A stretch of DNA of 64,000 nucleotides, from NCBI GenBank assembly GCA_022316685.1, contig JAKJHU010000026.1, positions 3,782,501 to 3,846,500 of the forward strand, read 5' to 3'. This document shows, one piece after another, positions 13,468 through 24,942 of the stretch (position 1 is its first letter; each line of letters begins with the position of its first letter). The stretch comes from Progne subis subis. Lineage: Eukaryota > Chordata > Aves > Passeriformes > Hirundinidae. The notes under the pieces are model-generated. The model searched no databases and was not told the origin of the DNA. It saw nothing but the letters and a program-made list of their open reading frames with translations. A program made the position numbers and the translations under genes.

Positions 13468-13925
13468 TGCTTGCACAGACTTTGTGCATCGAGTGTTTAA
13501 AGGGCAAGTCTGCTACAGGACTTTGTATGCAGAATACTGTGGTCGGGATACGCAAAGCAATCACACGGAAATGAGAGATTTTCGCAGGGCAGAGAGGTCC
13601 TCCGAGCGAGCTCAAGGCTGAGCCAAGCCCAGAGCCCCCAGCCTGTTTATTTCTTACTTTTTGTACATTTGTGGGTCTGGCTGTAGATTGGATTCTGGAG
13701 TTTTCACGCCTTAGCCAAATGGCCAAACCAGCTGTCAGTTACAATTGTTTTCAGGTTAGAAATATGCAAACAAAGGACAGAGAATGAAAAACAAAGGATT
13801 TGTTTATGTTACATGTGTGAGAAAAAGGTAGAAACTGCCTCTGATATTGTGCAGTAGCTAAAAGTCTGACTCCATTTTATGAACAATCAAAAGGCTTTAA
13901 AAAACTCAGAAAAACCAGGGTGACA
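13468..13925 (-). mobile_element. Solo LTR with perfect 5-bp target duplication
   Basis: Read on the minus strand, the 458-bp element begins TGTCACCCTGG and ends GTGCAAGCA, giving TG...CA ends. The plus-strand flanks are GAATA at 13463-13467 and GAATA at 13926-13930, a perfect 5-bp target duplication. An AAATAAA motif (plus-strand TTTATT at 13646-13651) sits before a GC-rich segment (13590-13645), as in retroviral U3/R junctions. There are no internal genes. A 5-bp duplication fits ERVL-like or some ERV1-like integrases. The class is inferred, while the ends are read directly. Confidence 0.82.
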
Positions 13926-14102
13926 GAATACAGTAGAGCGCTACATCTGTCGCATTAAGAAAATTAATTAATCAGATGATTAGGTAATAAGACAGATAAC
14001 TTGGTAACAGTAAATATTCACATTAACTTTTAAAGCAACGAACAATTAAATAAAAAGGGAATTTTCCCATTAAAATATTAATCAAATAGTAATTAAAGTA
14101 AC

Positions 14103-14595
14103 CATAGAATTAGGCAATGGTTTGGATTGGAAAGAACCTTAAAGATTATTTAGCTACTATAGCCCTGCCATGGGCAGGGACACCTTCCACTAGATCTGGT
14201 CACTCAGACCCACATCCGAGCTGGCACTGAACACTGCCAGGTATGGGGCATTCACAACTTCTCCAGTGTAACTTGTTCCAGTGCCTCACCACTCTCACAT
14301 TAAAGAATCTGTTTCTAATATTTAATTTAAATCTACCCTGTTTCAGTTTAAAGGCATTGTCCTTTGTCCTAGCATACACACCCTTGTCAAAAGTCCCTCT
14401 CCAGCTATCTTGTAGAGATCCCATAGGTACTGGAAGATGGCAGTAAGGTATCCTTGAAACTTTTTCTTCTCCAGGCTGTATAATCCCAGCTCTCTCAGCC
14501 TGTCCTCACAGGAGGGGTGCTGCAGTCCTGTGACCATCTTCATGGCCTTCCTCTGGACTCACTCCAACAGGTCCATGTCCTTCTTGTGTAAAATT
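14103..14595 (-). mobile_element. CR1 LINE, 3' end fragment
   Basis: On the minus strand this reads through the end of CR1 ORF2 (frames of the LRELGLYSLEKKKFQ type) into the 3' UTR. It finishes at a CATTGCC...ATTCTATGG end next to 14103, the CR1 terminal octamer. It is 5' truncated, as usual for CR1, with internal stops and no poly(A) tail. Confidence 0.9.
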
Positions 14596-15507
14596 CAGGT
14601 TAGGATACATCTAATTTATGTGCACATACTGCTTGCAAAGTTCTTTCAGCCTTTGACTAAAGTATTTTAAAAATAAAAGAAATAAAATCACATAGCAAGT
14701 AATCAGTATTGCTGTATTCCTTTACTTACTTAGAGCAGAGAATAGTATCTCTATTCTCCTTTGTCACAGCTCATAAATTCATCATCTTCAGGATTAGCTT
14801 CTGTCCTCTGTGAAAGTTAGTGTCCTCTGTGGAAGTTAGTGTGAATTAATTTCTACTCAAAGAGTCTTAATTAGGACTTATCGGAAGTCATAATTGCTGC
14901 TTATTCCTTCTTATGTGAACAGTCTTTTGTTATTTATGTATAAAAGCTATTTCTAATAGTAGATTCCCATGTACTTTCTTCCTCAGTTGCAAAGCCATAT
15001 AGGCCATTCAGATAAATTAGAAAAGCCTGCAGAGATCACAAGTTGGCACCTGCCTTATGGAGAGCTGGGCAGCACTGCTTCACTCAGCAGACTTTCCAGT
15101 AGTTTACAATGGGTTTTTCACTCCACTTTCTTTAGAAAAAGCAGCTTCTGAAGTTAAGTGTTATTCCCAGACAAATTCATCATAAAAGGCTGGAAGATTT
15201 AATATACTCTGTCATCATTAGTATTGATAAGTTTAAAGAGACTAAGTTTCAGAGATAAAAGGTAGCAGGGAGTGGGGAGGGAAAAAAAAAAAAAAAAAAA
15301 AAAGTTGTACTTCCTTCAGTTATTTAATAAAGGGGACCAAATTCTAACTTTCATGATCATTAAAGATATCACAATGCTTAATATTTATGTTTCATCTGAA
15401 TACTTAGATTTATGTTATATATATTACTGAATTTAATTGTATTTCTACATATTGTTGAAGCTGCAATCCAGATCAATTGGATATTTTTTCTGCCTTGATG
15501 TCCTGTG
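14596..15507. other. Spacer, no gene seen
   Basis: No gene or repeat family recognised. A poly(A) run at about 15281-15303 is the only clear structure. Confidence 0.45.
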
Positions 15508-15640
15508 ATGGATTGACTGTGGCTAGCTACCACTCACCCAGTCACTCTCTCACACCCCCTGCTCAACAGAACAGAGGGAGAAAATAACATGAAAAAAAAA
15601 TTGGTTACACTCCAGGTATCAAAGGAGTGCAAATATTTTG
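15508..15640. repeat. Possible fragment of an avian interspersed repeat
   Basis: A short block more GC-rich than its surroundings (CTCACCCAGTCACTCTCTCA, then CAACAGAACAGAGGGAGAAA). It resembles a phrase I associate with interspersed bird repeats. There is no second copy in the window, so the call rests on memory of the family and is weak. Confidence 0.25.
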
Positions 15641-18600
15641 CCGCTTTGCCATAATTTTTCTAGGCTGGGTAATATAGGACTCAACTGGAAAGACAGAAAT
15701 TCAATTCATCTGGTAATTATTTTACAACTGAATATAGAGATAATAACACCTAACTGGGATGGGAAAGTAAGCATTATTTCTCTACCTTTACTGCTGACAA
15801 AGCTGACTTTTTAAAAATGTGATTGTTTCTAATTTCAAAAAGAACTTTTTTTCCTCCTATTCAATACTCTGCAATAGTTTCAAACTCAAGGGTCATCACT
15901 TTTCTAATTATATTCCAGGGCATATGTCTAGCCAAAATATCTGAAAAGTCTATATGAGTATTTATTCACACTTTTTGTTTTGGAGGCAGTCATTAAATAA
16001 AATGTTAGTGATTTCCTAAATAAGGAACAGTAATATTAACTACATTCCAAAGTAGTTATTCTTAAAGCATAACATATCGCCTCACCTTTAGCCACTTCTA
16101 TCTATTTTATAACATTGTGGGGTTTTTTTTTTTTTTTTTTTTTTTTATCGATTGTTTCCTGTGGTACATTGTATCAACTGCATTGCTGACACAGAGACAT
16201 AGATCTCTAGAATTTCCATTTAGGTATCAGAAAAGAAGGCATCATCAACATCATGTAAATCTGTGCTTCATTTAACCTGAAATAAGATTTATGCCAACAT
16301 GCTGACCAATAGTGCATTTTATTGCTCCCAGTTATATTTGGTGGTTTTGTGTATATTCATAGTTAGAGAAATGCGAATTTTATTTTTTTTTTAATTTATG
16401 AAGCACGTCTTTGTGAACAGTTAGAAAATAGTATTTTCTTCCCACAGCCTTTTAATTTTTTTTCACAGAGGGACACTGGACTACTAAATCTAAATTAGAA
16501 AGTTTTCATATTGAGAATCTGACATTTATAGTAAGAAATTTCTTGATAAGAGCTAAGAGCATTCAGTTTTTCATAACAGGATCTAACAAGGTCTTAAAAT
16601 TTTTTTTCTCTTAATGAGTGTGGTTGTTTTGTAAATGAAACTATCAAATTCAAGTCCAACATAAAGGTAAAGTGTTTAATAGCAAAAATTTAGATCTGTA
16701 AGTTAACTTTGCATCACATAAAACTGTATTTGGGCTTGACTAAGGACTGTCCAATAGTTATTAATAGACAGCAACTGGGAATTGTGTTAAATTGTGCCTT
16801 GGCACAGGCACAAGGTGCTCAGAAAGAGTCTGAAGAACTAATAGGCAATTTGTAGGAATATGTTTCTATTTGGATTCCCTTAGAAGTTTCACAGATGATG
16901 TTCAACTGAGTTCAAAAACAATGCCACTTAAATTGGGAGGCGAAAGTAAGAAAATATAAGCTGATGGATCAAAGTAAAGTGTTGTCTTCAGTCCCTTTTG
17001 CTTTTCATCCTTGTTATACTTTAAAGATCTTACTGAACAGCAAAAATATGTTTTGTTTTGGTGGTGGTTTTGGTTTTTTTAACAGACAACATTAAAATGA
17101 CCTTCCACTAGAATTAGAGCTAAATATATATTTCCAAACAAAACAAACTAATTTGCACCCAAAAGTAACGACTTTTTAATTATGAATGAATTTGGCTTGT
17201 TTTTCTCAACTCTGAGAAAAGGTTTGAATATGCTTTGGCATAATACTGAGTCAATATTGATTAAGTTATTGCTCTATTTAAAAAATCCAGCCAAACAAAA
17301 TTAACAAGGAACAGGTGTGTTGATGATACCTTTTTTGACACTGATCCCACCATTACCAGAGAAGCTTACAAAATAATTATAGTTCTATAAATTAGGGAAA
17401 ACAAAAACAACAACAACAACAACAAAAAAATCACTTCCTTGCAGTGGTAGGGCTTACCCATTTATTTTTAAGTAAAAACATTTAAACAACTAACCAAAAT
17501 TTCTACACTGAGTTTTGAAATGGCCTAACAAAATGTCCAGAGCAAAAAGCACTAAAATTATCAACTTATAAAATATTTTTGTAAAACATTTTTAACAGCA
17601 TTTTGAGTTTTGTAATTGGTATCTTTGGCAATGCATGCTGAAAGTAACACAGTGAGTTGGTGTAGTGAGATATTTTTGCTTGATTTCACCCCATTGTCTC
17701 AGAAGCACTTGAAAATCAAAAAGTGAAAAAATTATCAGAAAATACCAGAGGCAGCAGACATAATGTACTGCCACTCAGAGAATGAAGCATTGTCAGAACT
17801 GATACACAAGATCCAAGAATAGGATTATAAATATTTAGAAAGAAAAAGAAACACAATATTAAAACTAACAATCAAACCCCTGCTATCTAATTATGACACA
17901 GAAAATAAGCATTCATTCAGCACCTGACAGTGTTGGGAGTTGTTTAAAATCACACCAAGATGTAATTTTCTCTCAACTCTGCTAAAACAAACTCCATCCA
18001 ACCAAGACTTGGAAAGATATTAAATTACTCTTAGTATAAATGTATTTATACTTTTAGTATAAATAATACAGATATATAGCTGATCTTTGTCTTCCAAGGA
18101 AAATCCTAAACTGTAAAATGGTGTGAAAGCTAGAACAAAATAAATTCCATGTACATAATTCAAGATATTACTATCTCAAGCTGCATATCATTGTAAAATA
18201 ACACAAAACATATGAATTTTGAATAAGTGAAGGGAAATATTTTACTTAAATAAAACAAAATATAATATTCTTCAGTATTGAGTGGATACAGCTTGAAAGT
18301 AAGTACTGAGGTCTTTATGATAATAAATTACCTTTCCAGTAATTAATTACATATTTGTCCATATAAACGAAGCAATGGGGCAAAACCCCATATGTTCAGT
18401 GTACAGGAATTCCACAGTCTCAAGCAATGGAGGCTATGATAGTGCAAGAAGGTTCATCTGTCTTTACTGACTCCCTGTAGTATTTGAAAAATATGACCTT
18501 CATGATTTAACTACAGGAGATACTTTTTTAACTACAGTAAGGATACTTTTTTTCCTATCATGGACCTGGTATATCAAGGCAGCATTCCAGAAATTAGGCA

Positions 18601-19869
18601 CATCATCTGAGTTACCCCCAAATATGTAGATCTAAATATCTGTTGTCAAATAACGCCTGGAGTTGTGAAGACTTCTGTGATTGCAAAGGGTCTTGCTGCT
18701 TCTGGTATTTATTAATATTTTTTTCACATGGTCATGAAAATCTTCGTTAGTACTCCCAATGCATGTTTAATAAATTAATCACTTTCTCCTATTTGTAGGA
18801 GACTACTGATTCTATATAAGCACAGATATTCTTATCTGTGTGAAAAATGTGAATTTGGGTCTGCATTTCATTTTAGATCCCACATAGTTTTAATAGTTTT
18901 ATAGCTTTTATACAGTCACTGACCCACTGAAACCAACTGTTGGAATCACACATTGAAATGAAATGTGTGGAATTACCATTTCCAGTCATATTGCCATCTT
19001 ATTCACTATGCAAACAGCATCATTTTAACTCCTTATTTTCTTATGATTATATGCCAGTCTCAATACTCACAAAAGGCCAATTGATATTGCAGGGTGCATG
19101 CCTACGGGTTAAAAAAGAATATCATTAATCTTTGTCTTAAAGACAAAGACTTTTTGTTGTTGTTGTTATACACTTGCACCCACTATATATTTAGTATTAA
19201 TGAATGCATGTATTTAAATGGAGACCCCAATGAATGCTTAGGGTTTTTTTCATCTGCCCGATATTTCAGAATAAGATTGAAAGATACACTTCTGACAGAA
19301 ATCATAACTATACCTAGCAATGTTCTATTGCCACAGAATACAAAACTAAAAAGTAAAGGGGTTAAGAATTCTTGACAGCAAAAATGTAACAAAATAATAT
19401 TTTATTTTTTAATTCTTCATTTATCTAGTTATAATTTTTATAGAAATAACTCTTTGCATAAAAAAATATTAAAATCAGCCCTTCATACAAAATTACTGTG
19501 TAATTCTATAAATCTATAATTTAATGTAATTCACCCATTTATATTTTAATTAGATTTAGTAAATGGGTAATTTTTCTATTCTGTTCATCTGATTCTCATC
19601 TACCATCTCCCCATGGCATATTGGTATTTTTGGCTAAAAATGCACAACAAAATCTGAATTATGACTAAAGTTTTAATTTAAAAAAAAAAGAAAAAAAATT
19701 GAATTAATGGTGTGGATGATTTTCAAGGCTGCTGATAGTGTTAGTTTATCTGGGTTTTGTTTTGTTAACAAAATGTATTTCTTTCTGTCAAAGATACTGT
19801 AATGATTTTAATTTAATAAAGCTGCGGAAACACCAATTAATGTAGGGGGTTTAGTATTTAATCTCTTTT
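15641..19869. other. AT-rich spacer, no gene seen
   Basis: Four kilobases of AT-rich DNA. It holds poly(T) at about 16123-16146, (CAA)n at about 17404-17424, and a 21-base inverted repeat at 19129-19149. No exon-like frame with splice signals stands out. Confidence 0.45.
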
Positions 19870-21350
19870 TTGTGGGAGGGAGAGATTAGGAGAAAAACAA
19901 AGCATGCTTAAGTTTAAAAATGAACAAAAATAGTTTTATTAACGTACACTAAACGAATGAAAGAAAAAATAATGCTGAGAAAAAGAAAACAAACTAAAAC
20001 AGAATGACACATTAAAACATGCTTCTCTCCTCTTACAAACTGTTAACTTTCTTACTGGGCAACATAGAAAGACACAACTTGTTTTGGGGTTTTTAGTCAG
20101 TTTCACTATTTAGACATAATTATTCATTACTTTAGGAGAAGAGTCTTTCTAAGATCGTTTATGAAGACGTTTGCCACGAGACAAAACAGTCCAGTGCTCC
20201 CAACATCACACATCTGCTGCCGCCCGGAGTTTTCGCAGACTGTGATGTTCTATCAGCAAAGCTTCTCAGTATATCTGGGGTACTATTTACGAATACTTCT
20301 TCTAGTCTAAATTCATCTTTGTCTCAAAGGCTGAGACCTCCTTTTAGCCTAGGAGCAGGGGCTTTAAAGTTCCCAAACAAATCTCAATTACATCAGTCCT
20401 TAATTTTGATTAGAATAGCATTCTATGGAGTAGAATCACATTGACACTAAGATGCTGCAAAGAACAATTCATTTCTTCATAATTTACCTTAGAAAAGTCT
20501 GGTTAAAAATGTCTACTTCTTCAATCCTATTCCAATATTATTAGTTCTTTCACTTCTAATCTAACTGACTTCATTCGGTGTCTGTTTCTATGTACCTTCT
20601 GTTTTTCTTTCTCCTTTCTTTCAAGGAAGAATTGTGCTTTAAAAGTTCTGTGTTGCTAGGAAAGGGTTACTTCTGCCTGGGCCTGCAAAACCCATGTGCA
20701 AGCACTGAGGCTGCAGAAGCTGAAGAAAATGCAAAGCCGTGATGACAGAAGAAGATGGTAGATGTCTTTTTTCCCACCCCTCGATCTCATCCAAGGCAGC
20801 TCAGCTCAGAGTTGTTATGGAGCTGCAGGTTTTCTTTTTCTGCTACCAGCGGCGATTAAGCTGGGCCATGGTTTGGCCCCTTCTGCCTCGGTCCGAGCAC
20901 GTGGCCAGCACTGCCGAGCTGCAGCCGCCTCTCTTCCCTGCCGTGGCAGGGGAAAGGGGCTCAGCCGGCCCCGGCCCTCCCTGTGCGGGCAGCGGCCCTC
21001 AGAGGCCCAGCTGAGCCCGGCCCGGCCGCCCAGAGGGGCAGCAAGGCCTGACCCGGGCCTGGCCCGGCCGCCCACAATGTTACCTCATGGCTGATTCCAA
21101 AGCGAGAGGGGACGATCAGCAGCAGATTAGTTTTAAATGCCCCTTCCAAAGTCGCATCGACATTTCCCATTGGTCAACCCAGCTGCCAATATCCCAACCA
21201 GCTTTTTAATAGGTCCCTGTCCTTCCCCCACAAACCACTGCATGGTCAGGGCAGGGAAAAACACCTCAAATTTCTCCATAACCGGAAAACAAAATTGTGC
21301 CAACTCATGATAGATACACTGTCCATATGTGTCATAGATCAACCAATGAT
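19870..21350 (-). mobile_element. Long LTR-like repeat, family D copy 2
   Basis: The left 800 bases match 8285-9350 in the same orientation. To the right lie features of a minus-strand promoter: a CCAAT box (plus-strand ATTGG, 21169-21173), TATA-like TATTAAAAAG (plus strand about 21203-21212) and ATTTAAAAC (about 21127-21138). A CpG-rich block (20880-21075) follows downstream. An AATAAAAC signal (plus-strand GTTTTATT near 19933-19940) would end the transcript. I read this as one long LTR of about 1.4-1.5 kb, but the GC-rich part could be a separate element. The outer ends and target duplication were not resolved. Confidence 0.5.
20880..21075. promoter_or_regulatory. CpG-rich block within the LTR-like repeat
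   Basis: The most GC- and CpG-rich sequence in the window (repeated CCCGGCCCGGCCGCCC-like motifs), abrupt against AT-rich flanks. The overlapping open frames on both strands come from high GC (few stops) and show no domain. Its position downstream of minus-strand CCAAT/TATA-like motifs suggests a retroviral promoter or leader rather than a host gene promoter. Confidence 0.5.
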
Positions 21351-22291
21351 TGATTATTGGGATACTTTTTTACTGGAATCTTACAGAATTTCTGAAGAAG
21401 CAGTCTCTACAATTTATTCAAGAACAAGCATAAAACAATATATAATTTAAACAATCATTCATCTTCTCTCTATATATTTATCCATATGCATACATTTCTC
21501 ATTTTTTACCCAATCAATTTTTAATTAAACTTGGTGCTCCCATTTGTAGAAATAGATCCTTGGTATTTACCACTACTGGACCCTAAATGCTAGGAATAAT
21601 CAGCTTTTACTTTGAATAAAGTCTCCCCACACCGACATCCTATTTCAGAAACATGGAACATTTCACAATATGAAAGAATCTTGGTTGCACCACAGCATGT
21701 CTCAAGAGGCAACATTATCAGGAATAACATTAATGCTTACGAAGGGGAACGGATGTTCAGATAAATAATTAAATAGGGAACTTTTAAGGACTAAAAGTTT
21801 TTGTTTTTTTTTTTTTTTAATATTGCACTGTTTTCTCCCTGTCTTAGATTGTCTTAATAAATCTTAGTAAAAAAGCACACAATGTGACCTGAATCCTGAC
21901 ATTTGTGTGTAGCAGTTTGTTTTTTTTTTTCAAAAGTAATATGAATAAGACAAGCAAACAGCCGTGTGGGAGTTGACACATGCTTCTGGTGCAAACTCTA
22001 TGTAAGGCTGTCTGCCACAGACAGCTATGTGAGAAACAAAGGCCATGAAGAAATAATTTTATTTTTTATAAAAGTATGAGTGAAAACTTTTTGTTCACAA
22101 TTTTATTCTTATATGCTTTAGCTATTCAAACTACATACACAGCAAGAAAGGAAGCAAAGCATAAGCTAGATTTACTGATACACAATTAGTATGTGTTAAA
22201 AGAGGAAGTCAGTGACCACTTCTTTCTCACAAAATTGAACCAACCTATTGTATTTATGGGAAGTGTATTTCTCTATAATGTCTGTCTGGTG
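21351..22291. other. AT-rich spacer, no gene seen
   Basis: Only short T runs (about 21808-21819 and 21921-21931). No gene recognised. Confidence 0.45.
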
Positions 22292-22489
22292 TGTCTTGGG
22301 TTGCAATATTTAACCAGAAGTGTGTATTCTATTCGCCATCTGTTGAAACCAGCTGGGGAGGTGTTTTTCTTTATCTCTCGTATAACCCATTTCTCATAAC
22401 TCCAGGGGGGGAGGGTGCATGTGCCTTCTGTTAATGGGCCAGCTGTTAAAAGTAGATGGGGTAGTGTTCTTATCTCTTCCGTGACCCAT

Positions 22490-23128
22490 TGTAGTCGTGT
22501 GGGATTTGTTTTTGCTTTATTGTATGTGCTGTTAATTTATGGTTCCTTCTGTGCACCCCTGTTTGTTCCCCCCAATGGTCTTTCCCTATTTTTCTCTCCT
22601 CCAACCATTACTTGTCAATCCACCACTCCTCCCTCCTCTGGGGTCTGCCTGTCATCTCGGGGCCTTCCCCTGGAGCTAGAAAGTTCTTCCAAGGGCATTG
22701 AGTGATAGGTCAGATCCAGAGGGGGTCACTCCTTATAATTTATGTTTGGTTTATGAAAATATCATTCACCAGTGTGACCCCTCCCTGGTGATCCCTGATT
22801 TGCTCACCCCCTGCCTCTTCTCCTTGTTCCATCCCCAAATAAAAGGTGCTGGCAAGCAGCCTGGGGGGCTCTATCTGGGCAGTTCCTGGAGGTCAGGAGG
22901 TCCCGCGCCGGGGCTCCAATAAACTCTTGTGACCCACTCAGCAGAGTCCGCCTTTCTATCTCCGCCATCGTTGCCTTGCACTACCTGTGCCTACTGCTGA
23001 GGTTGCATGGGAGCCAAGGCCCCACAGGATTGGATTAGCTGGCATGGCCAGCTGTCCATACCCTTCCATGCTGCTGTGCCTGAGCCAGCCCAGGCAAGCG
23101 TGGAAACCATGCTTTTGGCACCGCAACA
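22490..23128 (+). mobile_element. Nested solo LTR with perfect 6-bp target duplication
   Basis: This 639-bp element begins TGTAGTCGTGTGGG and ends CACCGCAACA (TG...CA). It is flanked by ACCCAT at 22484-22489 and ACCCAT at 23129-23134. Joining the flanks restores the order seen in the uninterrupted family-B copy (GACCCAT then CC...TCC), which confirms the insertion. It has an AATAAAAGG TATA-like box at 22838-22846 and a classical AATAAA at 22918-22923. A C/G-rich U5 follows, ending in ACA. A 6-bp duplication fits an ERVK-like (class II) or alpharetrovirus-like integrase. No coding remains. Confidence 0.88.
22838..22923 (+). promoter_or_regulatory. LTR core promoter and poly(A) signal
   Basis: TATA-like AATAAAAGG (22838-22846) lies 80 bp before AATAAA (22918-22923). 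This is the spacing expected for a U3/R junction followed by the R/U5 cleavage signal. Whether it is active is unknown. Confidence 0.5.
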
Positions 23129-23590
23129 ACCCATCCTCCCTCCAAGGGTATATGTTCTGTTAATGGGCCATTAAGGCTTCCCACATGACTGATAAAATTA
23201 CATTACCCCATTGTGAGATGCTCCACCCAATGCGAGGAGCCAAGCATTTCTACCTGGATAAAACCTAGGATTCAACACAGTAAGACAGCCTGTTTCTGCT
23301 GCATTCCCAGAGGAAGACCAGACCCATATTGCCACCACTGGACCCTTCTATAGGACCATCTCTACTCCAACAGAACAATATCTATCATTCCAGGAGTACT
23401 TATTTGAACTGCTCCCAACACCCTGCTCAACAAGGTGTCAGGTCTTATTCTGACTCTGTCCATGTTTCTAGGATTTTTCTGTTTGCTTTGTCTTTTTCTA
23501 CTACTATATTTGTATTTTTAATATTCCTAATAAAGAACTGTTATTCTTATTCCCATATCTTTCCCTGAAAGTCCCTTAAATTCAAAATTA

Positions 23591-24300
23591 TAGTTATTTG
23601 GAGGGAGGGGGTTTACATTCTCCAAAGGATGCTCCAGCTTTCCCTGGCAGACACCTATCTTTCCAAACCAAGACATGATGACTGTATAAACCTCTCTGAT
23701 AGTATGAAACACTGTGATGAGCCACTACCCATTTTTATGCAAAAAAACCACAAAATCACAAAACCAAGAAAACCATTGAAAGTATCAGAACTACTTAACT
23801 CTGTCCATATGAATATGAATATTTGCACTGTAATTTTATTGTTTCATTGAATGAGACCACTGGATGCTACTGGTAATTTTTTTTTTTATGTTAAAGTACT
23901 GTACCTCTTTTCTCTTAAATTAAAAAAACCACTATATTTAAACAGATCAGACCATAACAGATGATTTATGCTGCATAGTACCTTTGGGTTCAATAGAAAT
24001 TAAACAAAACCACCTACATTAAATAGAGTTTGGCTGAACTTTTGTCAGCAGAAAAAAATAATTCTGGCAAATACAGAAAAGAGGGAAAAGTGACTAAGAA
24101 GCCAACAAAAGTTCTTTGGAGACATATTAGTGGGAAAAGTGAAGCCCAAATGCTCATACATGCATCATTTCACACGATTCTGAAGTTTTTCACCTGATAC
24201 ATGTTGAATTATGGAGTGTTTTATGTAGCTGTGTAATATACTGCTTTGAAAACTTATGTACCAACAGGAAATCCTTGAAGAGACTACCACCTTCAGGAGC
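23591..24300. other. Spacer between LTRs, no gene seen
   Basis: AT-rich with short T and A runs. No recognised element. Confidence 0.4.
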
Positions 24301-24642
24301 TGTAGCCTTCCCCACGAGACTAGACAGCCGCTGAAGGTAAAAGAAGAGTCTTGACTCTCTGACTTCGGGTGGGATAGTTCTGCTTTTATTCTTATGTCCT
24401 GCTCAGCTTTGGAGACCTTTCTGATGGAGAGCTGATGCCAGAGAGTGCTGGCCCCTCCCACGCCGTGGCTTTTTCCCCCAGGGGGCAGGGGCCACAGGCG
24501 AGACCCAGAGGCATCGCCCAATCAGTGTTCAGTGGGAGGAAACAGGATTAGGTTACATCTCAGTGAGGGGGATGTGCACTGCTGGACAGGGACAGATGGA
24601 AAAGAACAATACAAATATAAACCCAATTAATGCATTACAACA
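24301..24642 (-). mobile_element. Solo LTR, family C copy 2
   Basis: On the minus strand this begins TGTTGTAATGCATT and ends GGCTACA (TG...CA, 342 bp). It shares the whole layout of 8620-8948, including the GATGCCTCTGGG, CCCCCTGGGGGAAAA and AGAATAAAAGC motifs (plus-strand TTTATT at 24385-24390). Plus-strand flanks are AGGAGC (24295-24300) and AGGAGT (24643-24648), a 6-bp target duplication with one mismatch. This points to an ERVK-like integrase and some age since insertion. No internal genes. Confidence 0.85.
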
Positions 24643-24942
24643 AGGAGTGGACTGCAGACTAGTCTGAAAACTCTAAATTCATGAATGAATGAACCAGTAT
24701 GACTTAGAATCATATTGCAAACAGTAGAAAAAACAAAGATTTTCCCTTCAGTTTTTTCTTGAGTAAGTGGAGATCAACACTGGCCTGTTTTGAAAATACT
24801 ACTGCGTCAGGCAGTATTACCTGTGTTTTCAGCTTGACTTATTGCAAGACAAGGTTATAGGGGAGGATAATTTTTTGGTTTTTTGAGGTTCTGCCTGTCT
24901 GCAAACTACAAGCAAGTTAAAGCATATGGAACTTTACTGCCA

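Larger units (their letters stand above)
22292..23590 (+). mobile_element. LTR, family B copy 1, interrupted by a nested LTR
   Basis: It starts TGTCTTGGGTTGCAAT and matches 24943-25490 throughout. Shared blocks are TGACCCAT, TTCTGTTAATGGGC, TGACTGATAAAAT, GAGGAACCAAGCATT-like, CCACCACTGGACC, CAACACCCTG and GGTGTCAGGT. A TATA-like GGATAAAACC (about 23257-23266) and AATAAA (23529-23534) fit plus-strand transcription. The nested LTR at 22490-23128 splits it. In addition, about 90 bp around the TGACCCAT/TTCTGTTAATGGGCC region are present twice, once at 22350-22440 and again as 22441-22489 plus 23135-23170. The right end is approximate. No internal genes remain. Confidence 0.75.

Noticed and set aside
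20739..21342. Overlapping open frames of 69-110 codons on both strands
   Set aside because: They sit on or beside the CpG-rich block, where stops are rare by composition. They overlap each other in several frames and show no domain. The block is better explained as LTR promoter sequence.
22415..22922. Pro/Ser-rich frames in the nested LTR
   Set aside because: They are inside non-coding LTR sequence with its own promoter and poly(A) signals.
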